DNA of 64,000 nt, from positions 83,074 through 147,073 of the forward strand of contig DAIDAP010000030.1 of the NCBI GenBank assembly GCA_027310565.1. The letters are read 5' to 3'. The first letter of the stretch is position 1. Every line of letters starts with the position of its first letter. The position numbers and the translations under genes were made by a program. Below the pieces are notes generated by a model that ran no database searches, was not told the origin of the DNA, and saw nothing but the letters and a program-made list of their open reading frames with translations. This document shows, piece after piece, positions 18,018 through 27,077 of the stretch. Source of the DNA: Chloroflexota bacterium (lineage in GTDB: Bacteria > Chloroflexota > Limnocylindria > P2-11E).

Positions 18018-20248
18018 CCGCTCAGGACATCCTCGCCGCGCTCACGTGCTCGTCGGGCGCGTGCTCGTGCTCCGCGGCCGCGCGGCGCGGGTCGGGGCTC
18101 ACGCACTGTCCGACACACGCGGATGACAAGCCGTCGCTGAACGTCAGCGACAAGGACGGCCGGATCCTCGTCCACTGCCACGGCCAGTGCGAACAGGAGA
18201 CCGTCATCGCCGCGCTCCGCGAGCGTGGTCTGTGGCCGAGCAGCGACGGCCACCCCACGCCGGCACCCCCGAGGGCGCGCGAGCTGCGTTCGGTCGAGGC
18301 GATCTACCTGTACACCGCGGCCGACAGCACGCCGCGCTACCGCGTCGTGCGCTACCGCGCGAAGGCCTTCGAGGTCTGGCATCCGAACGGCTCGGGATGG
18401 CTGCGCGGCCTCGGCGGCGCTGAGCTCGTGCCCTATCGGCTGCCGCAGCTCGTCGCTGCGGACGCCGGCGCGACCGTGTTCGTTGGCGAGGGCGAGAAAG
18501 TCGCTGACCGGCTCGCCTCCGCGGGCCTCATCTCGACGACTTCGCCGTTCGGCGCGGGCAAGTGGCCCGCCGCGTGGGGTGAGCGCTATCTGCGCGACCG
18601 GCACGTCGTCGTGCTCCCCGACGCGGACGAGGTCGGCGCAAAGCACGCGCGAGCGGTCGCAGACTCGTGCAGCGGCCACGCGGCGAGCGTGCGGATCGTC
18701 GAGCTGCCTGGCCTCGCCGAGCACGGTGACGTCGTCGACTGGCTCGACGCGAGTCACGCGGTCGCGGAGCTTCTCGCGCTCGCCGCTCAGGCACCTGAGT
18801 ACAGCCGACCTGCAGTCGTGCGCACCGAGCACGGGTGCACCGACCTCGCGAACAGCGAGCGGCTCGTCGAACGCCACGCCTCCGACCTGCGCTACGTCGC
18901 CGCGACGCGCCAGTGGCACATCTGGGACGGGCGGCGCTGGCGCACCGACGACACCGGTGAGATCGAGCGGCGGGCGAAGGACACCGCACGCGCCATCTAC
19001 CGCGAGGCCGAGGCCGCGACGAGCGCGGCGCGGCGTAAGGAGCTCGCGGCGCACGCCGTGCGCAGCGAGGCCGCCTCGAAGATCGCGGCGATGATCACGC
19101 TCGCGCAGTCCGACGCGCGCGTTGCGCTGCGCGCGGACGATTTCGACGCCGACCCCTGGCTACTGAACGTCGCCAACGGCACGATCGATCTGCGCACCGG
19201 GGCGCTGCGGCCGCACCGCCGTGAGGACCTTATGACCAAGCTCGCGCCGGTCGCCTACGACGCGGAGGCGCGGCTCGAGCTCTTCGACGCCTTCCTCTTC
19301 CAGGCCTTCGGCGGCGACGTCGAGCTCATCCGCTACGTCCAGAAGGCCGCGGGCTACGGCCTTTGCGGCGACACGCGCGAGGAGGTCATCTTCATCGCGC
19401 ACGGCCCGACCGGCGGCGGGAAGACGACGCTCGCCGAGGCGCTTCGCGCCGCGCTCGGCGACTACGCGGCCACGGCCGACCCCGAGACGTTCCTCGTCTC
19501 GCACCGCGACGGCGGCGCACCGCGCGCGGACATCGCGCGCCTCCACGGACGGCGGCTCGTCGTCGGCGTCGAGGTCGACCAGGGGCGTCACATGGCCGAG
19601 GGTCTGGTGAAGCAGCTCACCGGTGGCGACACCGTCGTCGCGCGGCACCTCTATCGCGACCACTTCGAGTTCCGACCGCAGTTCAAGCTTTGGATCTTCG
19701 CCAACGACGCGCCGCGCGTGCGCGACGACGATGATGCGGTCTGGCGAAGGCTGCGGCTCGTCCCTTTCGTCCATCCGGTGCCGCGCGAGCAGCGCGACCC
19801 GCAGCTCAAGCTCACGCTGCGCGACCCGAAGGTCGGCGGCCCTGCGATCCTCACCTGGGCCGTGGCGGGCTGCCTCCTCTGGCAACGCGAAGGCCTCGGC
19901 ATCCCGCCGGTGATCGACGCGGCGACGCGCGGCTACCGCGAGGCACAGGACCCTGTCGCCGACTTCGTCGCCGAGTGCTGCGTCGTCGAGGAGGGCGCGT
20001 GGTCGACGGTGGAGGAGCTCTACTCCGCGTACGTGCTGTGGGCGAAGGGTGCGGGCGAGCGCCATCCGCTCAGCAAGAAGGGCTTCGCCAACCGTCTCGA
20101 CCGCCACGGCTTCGCGGCGGCGAAGGGCGCGAAGGGCGTGCGCCTCCGCCAAGGCATCGCGCTGCGCGAGCAGCAGCGGCTCGGTGTGACGTCCAGCGAC
20201 GAGCGCGACGCGAGCGGGGTCGACGATGCGTCGGAGCTGCCGATATGA
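18014..20248 (+). CDS. D5-like primase-helicase (CHC2-type zinc, TOPRIM, SF3 helicase)
   Basis: THCPTHADDKPSLNV...CHGQCEQ; VFVGEGEKVADRL / VVVLPDADEVG; GPTGGGKTTLAEALRAALGDYA; exact start uncertain. Confidence 0.85.
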   Translation: MAAQDILAALTCSSGACSCSAAARRGSGLTHCPTHADDKPSLNVSDKDGRILVHCHGQCEQETVIAALRERGLWPSSDGHPTPAPPRARELRSVEAIYLYTAADSTPRYRVVRYRAKAFEVWHPNGSGWLRGLGGAELVPYRLPQLVAADAGATVFVGEGEKVADRLASAGLISTTSPFGAGKWPAAWGERYLRDRHVVVLPDADEVGAKHARAVADSCSGHAASVRIVELPGLAEHGDVVDWLDASHAVAELLALAAQAPEYSRPAVVRTEHGCTDLANSERLVERHASDLRYVAATRQWHIWDGRRWRTDDTGEIERRAKDTARAIYREAEAATSAARRKELAAHAVRSEAASKIAAMITLAQSDARVALRADDFDADPWLLNVANGTIDLRTGALRPHRREDLMTKLAPVAYDAEARLELFDAFLFQAFGGDVELIRYVQKAAGYGLCGDTREEVIFIAHGPTGGGKTTLAEALRAALGDYAATADPETFLVSHRDGGAPRADIARLHGRRLVVGVEVDQGRHMAEGLVKQLTGGDTVVARHLYRDHFEFRPQFKLWIFANDAPRVRDDDDAVWRRLRLVPFVHPVPREQRDPQLKLTLRDPKVGGPAILTWAVAGCLLWQREGLGIPPVIDAATRGYREAQDPVADFVAECCVVEEGAWSTVEELYSAYVLWAKGAGERHPLSKKGFANRLDRHGFAAAKGAKGVRLRQGIALREQQRLGVTSSDERDASGVDDASELPI

Positions 20249-20252
20249 GCGC

Positions 20253-20378
20253 GGGTGGCGGATACGGATGCCAGGTGGCGGATAGAAGGCTGTTTCCGAA
20301 ACTCCCTCTAGAGAGCGCTATAGGAGAAGTTCCGGAAAGTACCCCTCTATCCGCCACCCAGAAGCGGATGCGCCACCC
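20253..20378. repeat. Nested dyad / iteron-like region between primase and integrase
   Basis: GGGTGGCGGATA 20253, GGTGGCGGATA 20274, inverted TATCCGCCACCC 20348-20359, GCGCCACCC 20370-20378. Confidence 0.75.
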
Positions 20379-20567
20379 AGCGACTTCGCGGACCCACCCC
20401 GGCCTCGAAAGCTGGCGACTCGGTCAGGGCCCGTCGGAGTCCCTTGCGACTACATCGCGCCCGATTTCGCGGGATACCCACCCAGGAACGGCCCGCAGAA
20501 CGCGCCTTCGTGGCCCGGGATACCCCCCGGGCCGCCCAACGCCGCGCTGGCGCGCGGAGGCACGCCG

Positions 20568-20726
20568 ATGATCGAGTTCCCGCGCTCGCCTTTGGTCGAG
20601 CTGGTGGCCGATAGTGTCGCCGGCGACCCGCTCGAGGAGCTGCTGACGATCCTTGCGGAGGAAGGCGTGAGGCGCCAGGCGGAGCGCGAGCGGCGCCGGG
20701 AGGAGCTGCATGACGTTGCGTCCTGA
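20568..20726 (+). CDS. Small ORF upstream of integrase (52 aa)
   Basis: ATG 20568 to TGA 20726 overlapping the integrase start; MIEFPRSPLVELVADSVAGDPLEELLTILAEEG... Confidence 0.4.
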   Translation: MIEFPRSPLVELVADSVAGDPLEELLTILAEEGVRRQAERERRREELHDVAS

Positions 20727-22251
20727 GCTCACGCATGTCTGGGAGACGTACGCCGCCGCGGTCGGCGAGCACGAGGGCTGGGCCGTCGGCGCGGTTTACA
20801 TGCGCGAGTCCAAGCGCGAGCAAGTGGAGGGCTTCTCGCCCACGGCGCAGCTCAAGGGCACGCTCGAGGAGGCGACGCGCCGGCGCATCTGGATCCCCGC
20901 GGAGCACGTCTTCCTCGACCTCATGAGCGGGCGCCGCGAGGACCGCGTGGCCTTCCAGGATCTGCTCGCGCTCGCGCGCGGCGGGAAGATCGCCACGGTC
21001 CTCGTGCTCCATACCTCGCGCTGGGCGCGCAACGCGATGATCTCGCGCCGCTACAAGGACGAGCTCCGCGCGCGCGGCGTCACCGTGCTCGCGCTGAACG
21101 CGCCGTTCGACGTCGAGCGGCCCGAGGGGAAGTTCGCGGAGCGCCTCATGGAAGCGGCGGACGAGTTCGCCTCGGACACGATCGGCTTCTGGGTCGGGGT
21201 CGGACTGCGCGAGAAGCACGAGCGCGGGCTGCCGCTCGGCCGCGTCCCGGAGACCTTCATCGCCGTGCAGACCGCGACGAGCGCGAAGGGATCCCCGATC
21301 TACGAGTACAAGCCGCATCCCGAGCTCAGCGCGATCGTCCTAGAGGGCGCGCGGCGCTACCTCACCGGCGACGTCGGCTTCGGGGAGCTCGCGCGCTGGG
21401 CGAGCCGCGAGGGCTATCGCACGCCGCGCGGCCGCGCCCTCACTGACGAGTGGTGGCGCAACGTGCTCGCGAACCCGATGAACGCCGGCTACCTCGGCTA
21501 CCGCCGCAAGCGCGGCGGCACCGAGCTGCGGCGCGCGTCCTTCGACGGCTTCATGCCGCTCGAGACCTACCAGGAGCTGCAGGCCATGCGGCGCCGACGC
21601 ACGCGCACGAACGGTCACGACGTGGCGACGCGCGCCTACCCGCTCTCAGGGGCGCATTGCCGCTGCGGCGGGAAGGTGACCTCGATGTCGAAGCAGCGGA
21701 TGCGCTGCCGCAATGCGCAGCAGCACGCGGGATGCGAGCAGCCATCGGTCTCCGCGCTGGAGCTCGAGCGCGAGTTCGGGACCTGGCTGACGAAGGCAAC
21801 GACGCTCCGCGATCATGACCGCGCGCGGGTCGCGAAGCTCGTGCGCGCGCAGATGCTGCGCGGGGCCGACGCCGGGAAGGCGGCGCGCCTGCGCGTTGCG
21901 ATCAAGCGGATCACCGACGCGTTCACCTGGGGCGCGCTGGAGGAGGACGACTACCGCGCGCAGCTCGCGGATCTCCGCGCGCAGCTCGGACGCGTCGAGC
22001 AGCTGCCCGAGGAGCGGCGGATCCTCGAGGCGACGCAGATGGCGATGGACTTCGCCTCGACCTGGTCGGAGGCGTCGCCGGAGGTCCAGCGGCGGATCAC
22101 GTGGACGGTCTGCTCACGGATCCTCATCGATCGCGGGACCTTCACCGAGGTCGACGTCCCGGAAAAGGTCGCACCGCTGTTCGCAGTCGCGGCCTTCTCC
22201 GGTTCGATGCCGCGGTCCCGACCGGATTCGAACCGGCGATCTCGTCCTTGA
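20710..22251 (+). CDS. int: Large serine recombinase / integrase
   Basis: YMRESKREQVEGFS catalytic serine region, resolvase N-terminal domain, recombinase domain, zinc ribbon (CRCGGKVTSMSKQRMRCRN...GC). Confidence 0.93.
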   Translation: MTLRPELTHVWETYAAAVGEHEGWAVGAVYMRESKREQVEGFSPTAQLKGTLEEATRRRIWIPAEHVFLDLMSGRREDRVAFQDLLALARGGKIATVLVLHTSRWARNAMISRRYKDELRARGVTVLALNAPFDVERPEGKFAERLMEAADEFASDTIGFWVGVGLREKHERGLPLGRVPETFIAVQTATSAKGSPIYEYKPHPELSAIVLEGARRYLTGDVGFGELARWASREGYRTPRGRALTDEWWRNVLANPMNAGYLGYRRKRGGTELRRASFDGFMPLETYQELQAMRRRRTRTNGHDVATRAYPLSGAHCRCGGKVTSMSKQRMRCRNAQQHAGCEQPSVSALELEREFGTWLTKATTLRDHDRARVAKLVRAQMLRGADAGKAARLRVAIKRITDAFTWGALEEDDYRAQLADLRAQLGRVEQLPEERRILEATQMAMDFASTWSEASPEVQRRITWTVCSRILIDRGTFTEVDVPEKVAPLFAVAAFSGSMPRSRPDSNRRSRP

Positions 22252-22286
22252 CAGGGACGTATGCTAGGCCGCTGCACCACGGGACC
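22213..22286 (-). tRNA. tRNA-Asp (GTC)
   Basis: Reverse complement GGTCCCGTGGTGCAGCGG...CGTCCCTGTCAAGGACG...CCGGTTCGAATCCGGTCGGGACC folds to cloverleaf; anticodon GTC; CCA not encoded. Confidence 0.95.
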
Positions 22287-22489
22287 GAACGCGCGGAGAA
22301 GCGGTTTCGCGCTCCCCTTTGCCCACTCATTCTGCCACGTCGCGCGACGAGGGACTCCATCCGCGCCGCGGCGCGCGCCGCTCCCCGGAGCCGTGGGGCG
22401 AAGGACGCCGCGAGCGACGAATAAGGAGGCGGGGAGTGCGCTTCCTTTCACTCCCCGCCCCCGCCGGTGTGGCCGATGTCGGCGCGGCC

Positions 22490-22777
22490 CTAGGTGGCCG
22501 CGAACGCTCCCTGACGGACCCGCCGCGTCACCTCATTCGCGAGGCGGCTCGTACGCGGGCATCCCATGAGCGTCAGATCCAAGCCAGCTTCCTTCAGCTC
22601 CTCGTACCCAAGCCCGCGATACAGGCGGTTCCCCGCGACGTAGCACATCTCGTCGTAGAGGGAAGGCCACCCGGCGCCGCGCCGCTCGAAGCAGAACACG
22701 ATGAAGTCGATCGCCACCTGGGCGACGCGCTCGTCGGACAACCCCGGTCCCTCCCCCAGTACGAACCCGCGCATCAT
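22490..22777 (-). CDS. Small conserved hypothetical protein
   Basis: 95 aa ORF with balanced composition. Confidence 0.5.
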   Translation of the reverse strand: MMRGFVLGEGPGLSDERVAQVAIDFIVFCFERRGAGWPSLYDEMCYVAGNRLYRGLGYEELKEAGLDLTLMGCPRTSRLANEVTRRVRQGAFAAT

Positions 22778-22807
22778 CGGCGGCTCGCGCGCCGCTCACA
22801 AGGGACT

Positions 22808-22862
22808 TTGTCCACCACTTGCTCCACAGACTCGTCCACAGCGTCACGCGGTCTTATCCACA
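22808..22862. repeat. DnaA-box-like array (12-bp spacing)
   Basis: TTGTCCACC 22808, TGCTCCACA 22820, TCGTCCACA 22832, TTATCCACA 22854. Confidence 0.55.
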
Positions 22863-22874
22863 CTCTGTCGACAG

Positions 22875-24092
22875 TCACCTCGCGCGCCGCTCGCGGTGCC
22901 CGCTGAATCGCCGGCGCGCCGTCGCGTCTCGCGTGCTCGCGCGGTCGAGGGCGTCGTCGCCGAATCTCGCGCGGACGGCGTCGAGCGCGGCGTTCAGCCG
23001 CGCGATACGCGCGTGCTCGAAGAGGCCGAGCTGGCGTCCGGCCTCGAGACCGGACACCGACACGCCGACCAGGCGCACCGGGCTCGCACGTCCGTTCGCG
23101 CGGTCCTCGCGCAGCGCCTCGTGCAGCAGCGCGCGGGCGGTCCGGTAGATGGCGAGGTCGTCGTCGCTCGCCGTCGCGAGCGTGCGCTGGCGCGTACGCG
23201 TCTCGAACGGCGCAACCCGCAGCTTCAACGTGACGGTCCGCCCGCGCAGCTCCTGCGCGCGCAGCCGCCGCCCGACGCCGTCGGCGAGGCGCAGCAGCGT
23301 CGCCTCGACGACGGCGAGGTCGAGCGTGTCGCGGTCGAAGGTGAGCTCGTGTCCGACGGACTTCGGCGCCAGGTGCGGCTCGACCGGGTCGTCGTCGATC
23401 CCGTTCGCGCGCTCCCAGATCGCTCGGCCGTGCTCGCCCAGGCGCGCCTCGAGGAGCGTCGCGTCGGTGCGGGCCAGGTCGCCGATGACGCGCATCCCCC
23501 AGCCCGCGAGCAGGTCGCGGGTCTTCGGCCCCACGCCCCAGAGCCGCTCGAGCGCGAGCGGCGCGAGGAACGCCGCCTCGCCGCCCGGCGGCACCACCAC
23601 GAGGCCGTCGGGCTTGCGCAGGTCCGAGCCGATCTTGGCGCAGAGCTTGTTCGTCGCGACGCCCACCGAGAGCACGAGGCCGAGCTCCTCGCGCACCTGA
23701 CGCTTGAGGTCGCGCGCGATCGCCTCCGCGCCGCCGAAGAGATGCTCGGTCGCGGTGACGTCGAGGAACGCCTCGTCGAGCGAGATCGGCTGCACCAGCG
23801 GCGTGCGCTCGGCGAAGAGGGCCATGACCGCGTCCGACGCCTCCTCGTACCGCTCGCGGTCGCCGGGGACGTAGATCCCGTCCGGGCAGAGCCGTCCCGC
23901 GACCCGGAGCGGCATGGCCGAGCGCACGCCGAAGGCGCGCGCCTCGTACGAAGCGGCCGCGACGACCCCGCGCTCGCCCGGCCTGCCGCCGACGATGACC
24001 GGCTTGCCCCGGTACTCGGGGTGGTCGCGCTGCTCGACCGACGCGTAGAAGGCGTCGAGGTCGCAGTGGAGGATCGCGCGCCGCTCGCTCAC
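22875..24092 (-). CDS. dinB: DNA polymerase IV
   Basis: ILHCDLDAFYASVEQRDHPEYRGKPVIVGG Y-family motif. Confidence 0.95.
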   Translation of the reverse strand: MSERRAILHCDLDAFYASVEQRDHPEYRGKPVIVGGRPGERGVVAAASYEARAFGVRSAMPLRVAGRLCPDGIYVPGDRERYEEASDAVMALFAERTPLVQPISLDEAFLDVTATEHLFGGAEAIARDLKRQVREELGLVLSVGVATNKLCAKIGSDLRKPDGLVVVPPGGEAAFLAPLALERLWGVGPKTRDLLAGWGMRVIGDLARTDATLLEARLGEHGRAIWERANGIDDDPVEPHLAPKSVGHELTFDRDTLDLAVVEATLLRLADGVGRRLRAQELRGRTVTLKLRVAPFETRTRQRTLATASDDDLAIYRTARALLHEALREDRANGRASPVRLVGVSVSGLEAGRQLGLFEHARIARLNAALDAVRARFGDDALDRASTRDATARRRFSGHRERRAR

Positions 24093-25225
24093 GACGCGAT
24101 CCGCACGCCATGGGTGCGCGACTCGGGTGCGTAGAAGCGCGCCAGGCGCTCGCCCTCGTCGATGAGGGCGGCGCGATCCGCGCGCGCGAGGCGCGCGAAG
24201 GGCCTGAGCTCGAGGATCGCCTCCCGCGGCCTGACCGCGATCGTCCAGCGTCCCGCGACGAACCCGTCGACGAGGAACGTCGTCCAGACCTCGGCGGCGA
24301 AGATCACCTGCCTCTTGTACCGTGCCGGCAGGATTCGCGTCCGCTCCGCCGCGTCATGCCCGAGGATCGCGGCGTCGAAGCGTGCCAGGAAGCGCACGGG
24401 CGCCGGCGCGTCGGCCGGCGGCCGCGGCGCGCGCGCGAGGTCGAAGAGCTCGCGGCCGCGGTCGTCGGTGAAGCGCGCGAGGCCCCTCGTGCGCGCGAGC
24501 GCCGCACGGACGTGCGGGACGCGGACGCTGCTCCACGCGGCGATGTCGGCGACGCTCGCCGGGCCGAACGCGGCGAGGTGGCGACGGACGATGAGGTCGT
24601 AGGCGGCGTCGGCCTTCACCGCCTTCCGCAAGCGTTCGGGCGCGGCGACGAAGCGGGCGCCCTTGCGATACTCGAAGCGGGCGCCGCTGGGGTGCCAGAC
24701 GAGGCCGCTCGTCGTGACGGCCGCCCAGAGGAACCAGCTGCGCACGCGCTCGTCCCGTGCGGCGCTCCGCGGCATGTGCCTCGCGATGCGGTCTCCGATC
24801 TGGTCGCGCGTCCGCGGCGTCCGTGCCGCGAAGGCGAGCACGTCGCGGTGCATCCGCCGAAGATCCGCGAGCGCGGGGCTGGCGGGCGGACGCCACGCGC
24901 CGAGGCGGCCCTCGAGCGTGGCCAGCGAGTACGCCGGGTACTCCGCCGCCGGGACGAGGTGCAGCGTCGCGCGCATGAGCGTCGCCTTGACGAGCGCGCC
25001 GCGGTCGATCGCGGCAGTGAGCCGATCGCGTGTGAAGCCGGCGAGGCGCGACCAGAGTGCGACGTACGGCGACGGCGCCCACTGCGCCTGCAGCCCGCCG
25101 AGCCGCGCGACGGCGTCGACCACGGCGATCTCCTCCCGCGCGAGGAGCATCTGGCGTGCGAGGAGCGCGCGGTTCAGCTCGCGGAGCGTGAGCGAGCGAG
25201 CGCGTGGCGAGGAGCGCCGTGGCAC
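24089..25225 (-). CDS. Winged-helix DNA-binding protein, AlkZ/YcaQ-like (HTH_42) family
   Basis: RLGGLQAQWAPSPYVALWSRL, LMRATLHLVPAAEYPAY; 4-nt overlap with dinB. Confidence 0.8.
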   Translation of the reverse strand: MPRRSSPRARSLTLRELNRALLARQMLLAREEIAVVDAVARLGGLQAQWAPSPYVALWSRLAGFTRDRLTAAIDRGALVKATLMRATLHLVPAAEYPAYSLATLEGRLGAWRPPASPALADLRRMHRDVLAFAARTPRTRDQIGDRIARHMPRSAARDERVRSWFLWAAVTTSGLVWHPSGARFEYRKGARFVAAPERLRKAVKADAAYDLIVRRHLAAFGPASVADIAAWSSVRVPHVRAALARTRGLARFTDDRGRELFDLARAPRPPADAPAPVRFLARFDAAILGHDAAERTRILPARYKRQVIFAAEVWTTFLVDGFVAGRWTIAVRPREAILELRPFARLARADRAALIDEGERLARFYAPESRTHGVRIAS

Positions 25226-25235
25226 GGCGCCAAGC

Positions 25236-25844
25236 CTAGGCGAGGCGCCGGATGACGCCGATGACCTTTCCCTGGATCTGTATGTCGCGGGTGTAGATCG
25301 GCTGCATGGTCCCGTTCGCCGGCTGGAGCCGGACGCGGTCCTTCTCGCGGAAGAAGCGCTTGAGGGTGGCGCGGTTGTCCTCGAGCAGCGCCACGATGAT
25401 GTCGCCGTCGCGCGCGGTGTTCTGCGACTGCACGACGACGTAGTCGCCGTCGTCGATGTGGTCCTCGATCATCGACTTGCCGCGGACGCGGAGCACGAAC
25501 GTGTCGTGCCCGCGCGCCGACAGCTCACCCGGGATGGAGAGCGTCTCGCTGCGGTCCTCGTACGCGTAGATCGGCTCGCCCGCGGCGATCTCGCCGACGA
25601 TCGGCGCCCGCACGACGCGTCCGCCGGTGGCGCCCGGGATGGTGAGCGCGCGGGAGCGCGCGGCGCCCTTCCGGAGCTTGCCCTCCCGCTCCAGCTTCAG
25701 GAGGTGGTGGTGCACCGCCGAGGTGGACGCCAGGCCGACGGCCTCCGCGATCTCGCGGACCGTCGGAGGGTAGCCTCGCTCCTCGGTCTGCTCGCGGATG
25801 AAGTCGAGGATGCGCTCGGCCCGCTGCTGGTCCTGTTTCGCCAT
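25236..25844 (-). CDS. lexA: LexA repressor
   Basis: GYPPTVREIAEAVGLASTSAVHHHLLKLEREGKL; EIAAGEP cleavage region; VRGKSMIEDHI catalytic serine. Confidence 0.97.
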   Translation of the reverse strand: MAKQDQQRAERILDFIREQTEERGYPPTVREIAEAVGLASTSAVHHHLLKLEREGKLRKGAARSRALTIPGATGGRVVRAPIVGEIAAGEPIYAYEDRSETLSIPGELSARGHDTFVLRVRGKSMIEDHIDDGDYVVVQSQNTARDGDIIVALLEDNRATLKRFFREKDRVRLQPANGTMQPIYTRDIQIQGKVIGVIRRLA

Positions 25845-25857
25845 GCTGGCACCATAC

Positions 25858-25871
25858 CGAACGGATGTTCG
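25858..25871. promoter_or_regulatory. LexA (SOS) box CGAACGGATGTTCG upstream of lexA
   Basis: Perfect CGAAC-N4-GTTCG palindrome 14 bp from the lexA start codon. Confidence 0.85.
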
Positions 25872-25924
25872 GATGTCAAGCGTCGGTACCTGCCGGGGCA
25901 GGGCGGCGGTGGCATGCTCGGCCC

Positions 25925-26467
25925 GTGCCCCTCGACGGCGCCCTTCTCGTCGACTACGCGACCCGCACGGTGTGGGCGCTCGCGGTCGTCGTGGTGGCGC
26001 TCCTCGTCGCGCGGCTCGCTCGGGCGCTCACGGCCCGCGCGCTGGAACGGCACCGCGCCCACGCCAACGCGACCGTGCTCATCGCCAACCTCGCCGAGGC
26101 CGCGATCGTCGTGGTCGGCCTGCTGGGCGTCCTGGCGATCTACACGCGCTCGAACTTCGGCTGGATCCTCGCGTCGTTCAGCGTGATCGGGGTGGTGCTG
26201 GGGCTCTCGCTCCAGGACATCCTCAAGAACTTCTTCGCCGGGCTGTGGGTCCTCGTCGAGCGGCCGTTCCTGATCGGCGACCTGATCGAGGTGGACGGGC
26301 AGGCGGGGGTCGTGGAGAACATCGCGTTCCGCACGACGCTGCTGCGCACCGACGCCGGCGACCGGGTCATCGTCCCGAACGGGATCTTCATGACGTCGTC
26401 GGTGGTGAACCGCACCAGCCGGCGGCGTGCCGGCACGAGACCGGCGGAGGAGGGCGGCGATGGCTAG
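25925..26467 (+). CDS. MscS-family mechanosensitive channel (small)
   Basis: VIGVVLGLSLQDILKNFFAGLWVLVERPFLIGDLIEVDG...VENIAFRTTLLRT; GTG start. Confidence 0.85.
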   Translation: MPLDGALLVDYATRTVWALAVVVVALLVARLARALTARALERHRAHANATVLIANLAEAAIVVVGLLGVLAIYTRSNFGWILASFSVIGVVLGLSLQDILKNFFAGLWVLVERPFLIGDLIEVDGQAGVVENIAFRTTLLRTDAGDRVIVPNGIFMTSSVVNRTSRRRAGTRPAEEGGDG

Positions 26468-26882
26468 AGGACTGCACGCGCCGCGTGACATGGGCGAAGC
26501 GCTCGAGGAGCTGGGCAAGCTGCCCACGTACGCGCGCCTGATGTGGGCGCTCGCGCGCGACGGCCGCGTCCCGCTGCGGCACAAGGCGGTACTGGGCGGC
26601 GTCGCCGCGTACCTCGTGCTCCCCATCGACCTCATCCCGGACTGGGTGCCGCTCGTCGGCGAGCTCGACGACCTCGCGGTGCTCCTGTTCGGGGTCGACT
26701 GGTTCATCCGGAACGCGCCGGCCGAGATCGTCGACGAGCACCTCGCGCGCATCGCGCGCGACGAGGACGTCCTCGCGCGCGACCTCGACCGCGCCGAGTC
26801 CGCGCTCGCCGATCGGGTGAGCGAGCTTCGCGCTACTCTGGAGCGGATCCGCTCGCGTTCACGCCAAGGGGGGAACGAATGA
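26460..26882 (+). CDS. DUF1232 (YkvA-like) protein
   Basis: YLVLPIDLIPDWVPLVGELDDLAVL. Confidence 0.85.
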   Translation: MARGLHAPRDMGEALEELGKLPTYARLMWALARDGRVPLRHKAVLGGVAAYLVLPIDLIPDWVPLVGELDDLAVLLFGVDWFIRNAPAEIVDEHLARIARDEDVLARDLDRAESALADRVSELRATLERIRSRSRQGGNE

Positions 26883-27067
26883 GCCGCGAGTCCGACGGCG
26901 GTGGTGTCTTCGGCGTCATCGAGGCGCTGCTCGCGATCATCGGCGCGCTGACCGTCATGGGCGTCGTCGCCGTCGCCGCGTCGGTCCTGGCCTGGGAGAT
27001 GGAGCTGCGCAAGAGCGAGCAGGACGGATCCCTCGCCGAGCCGACCACGCCGCAGCCCTCCGCGTAG
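26879..27067 (+). CDS. Small single-TM protein
   Basis: 4-nt overlap with previous gene; one TM segment. Confidence 0.5.
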   Translation: MSRESDGGGVFGVIEALLAIIGALTVMGVVAVAASVLAWEMELRKSEQDGSLAEPTTPQPSA

Positions 27068-27077
27068 CCCCGCCGCC

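Larger units (their letters stand above)
1..22286. mobile_element. Prophage / phage-like integrated element (right part; left end outside the window), bounded on the right by tRNA-Asp
   Basis: Tail/fibre-like, amidase and holin-like ORFs, then D5-type primase-helicase, then large serine recombinase abutting a tRNA; SOS and housekeeping genes begin right after the tRNA. Confidence 0.85.
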
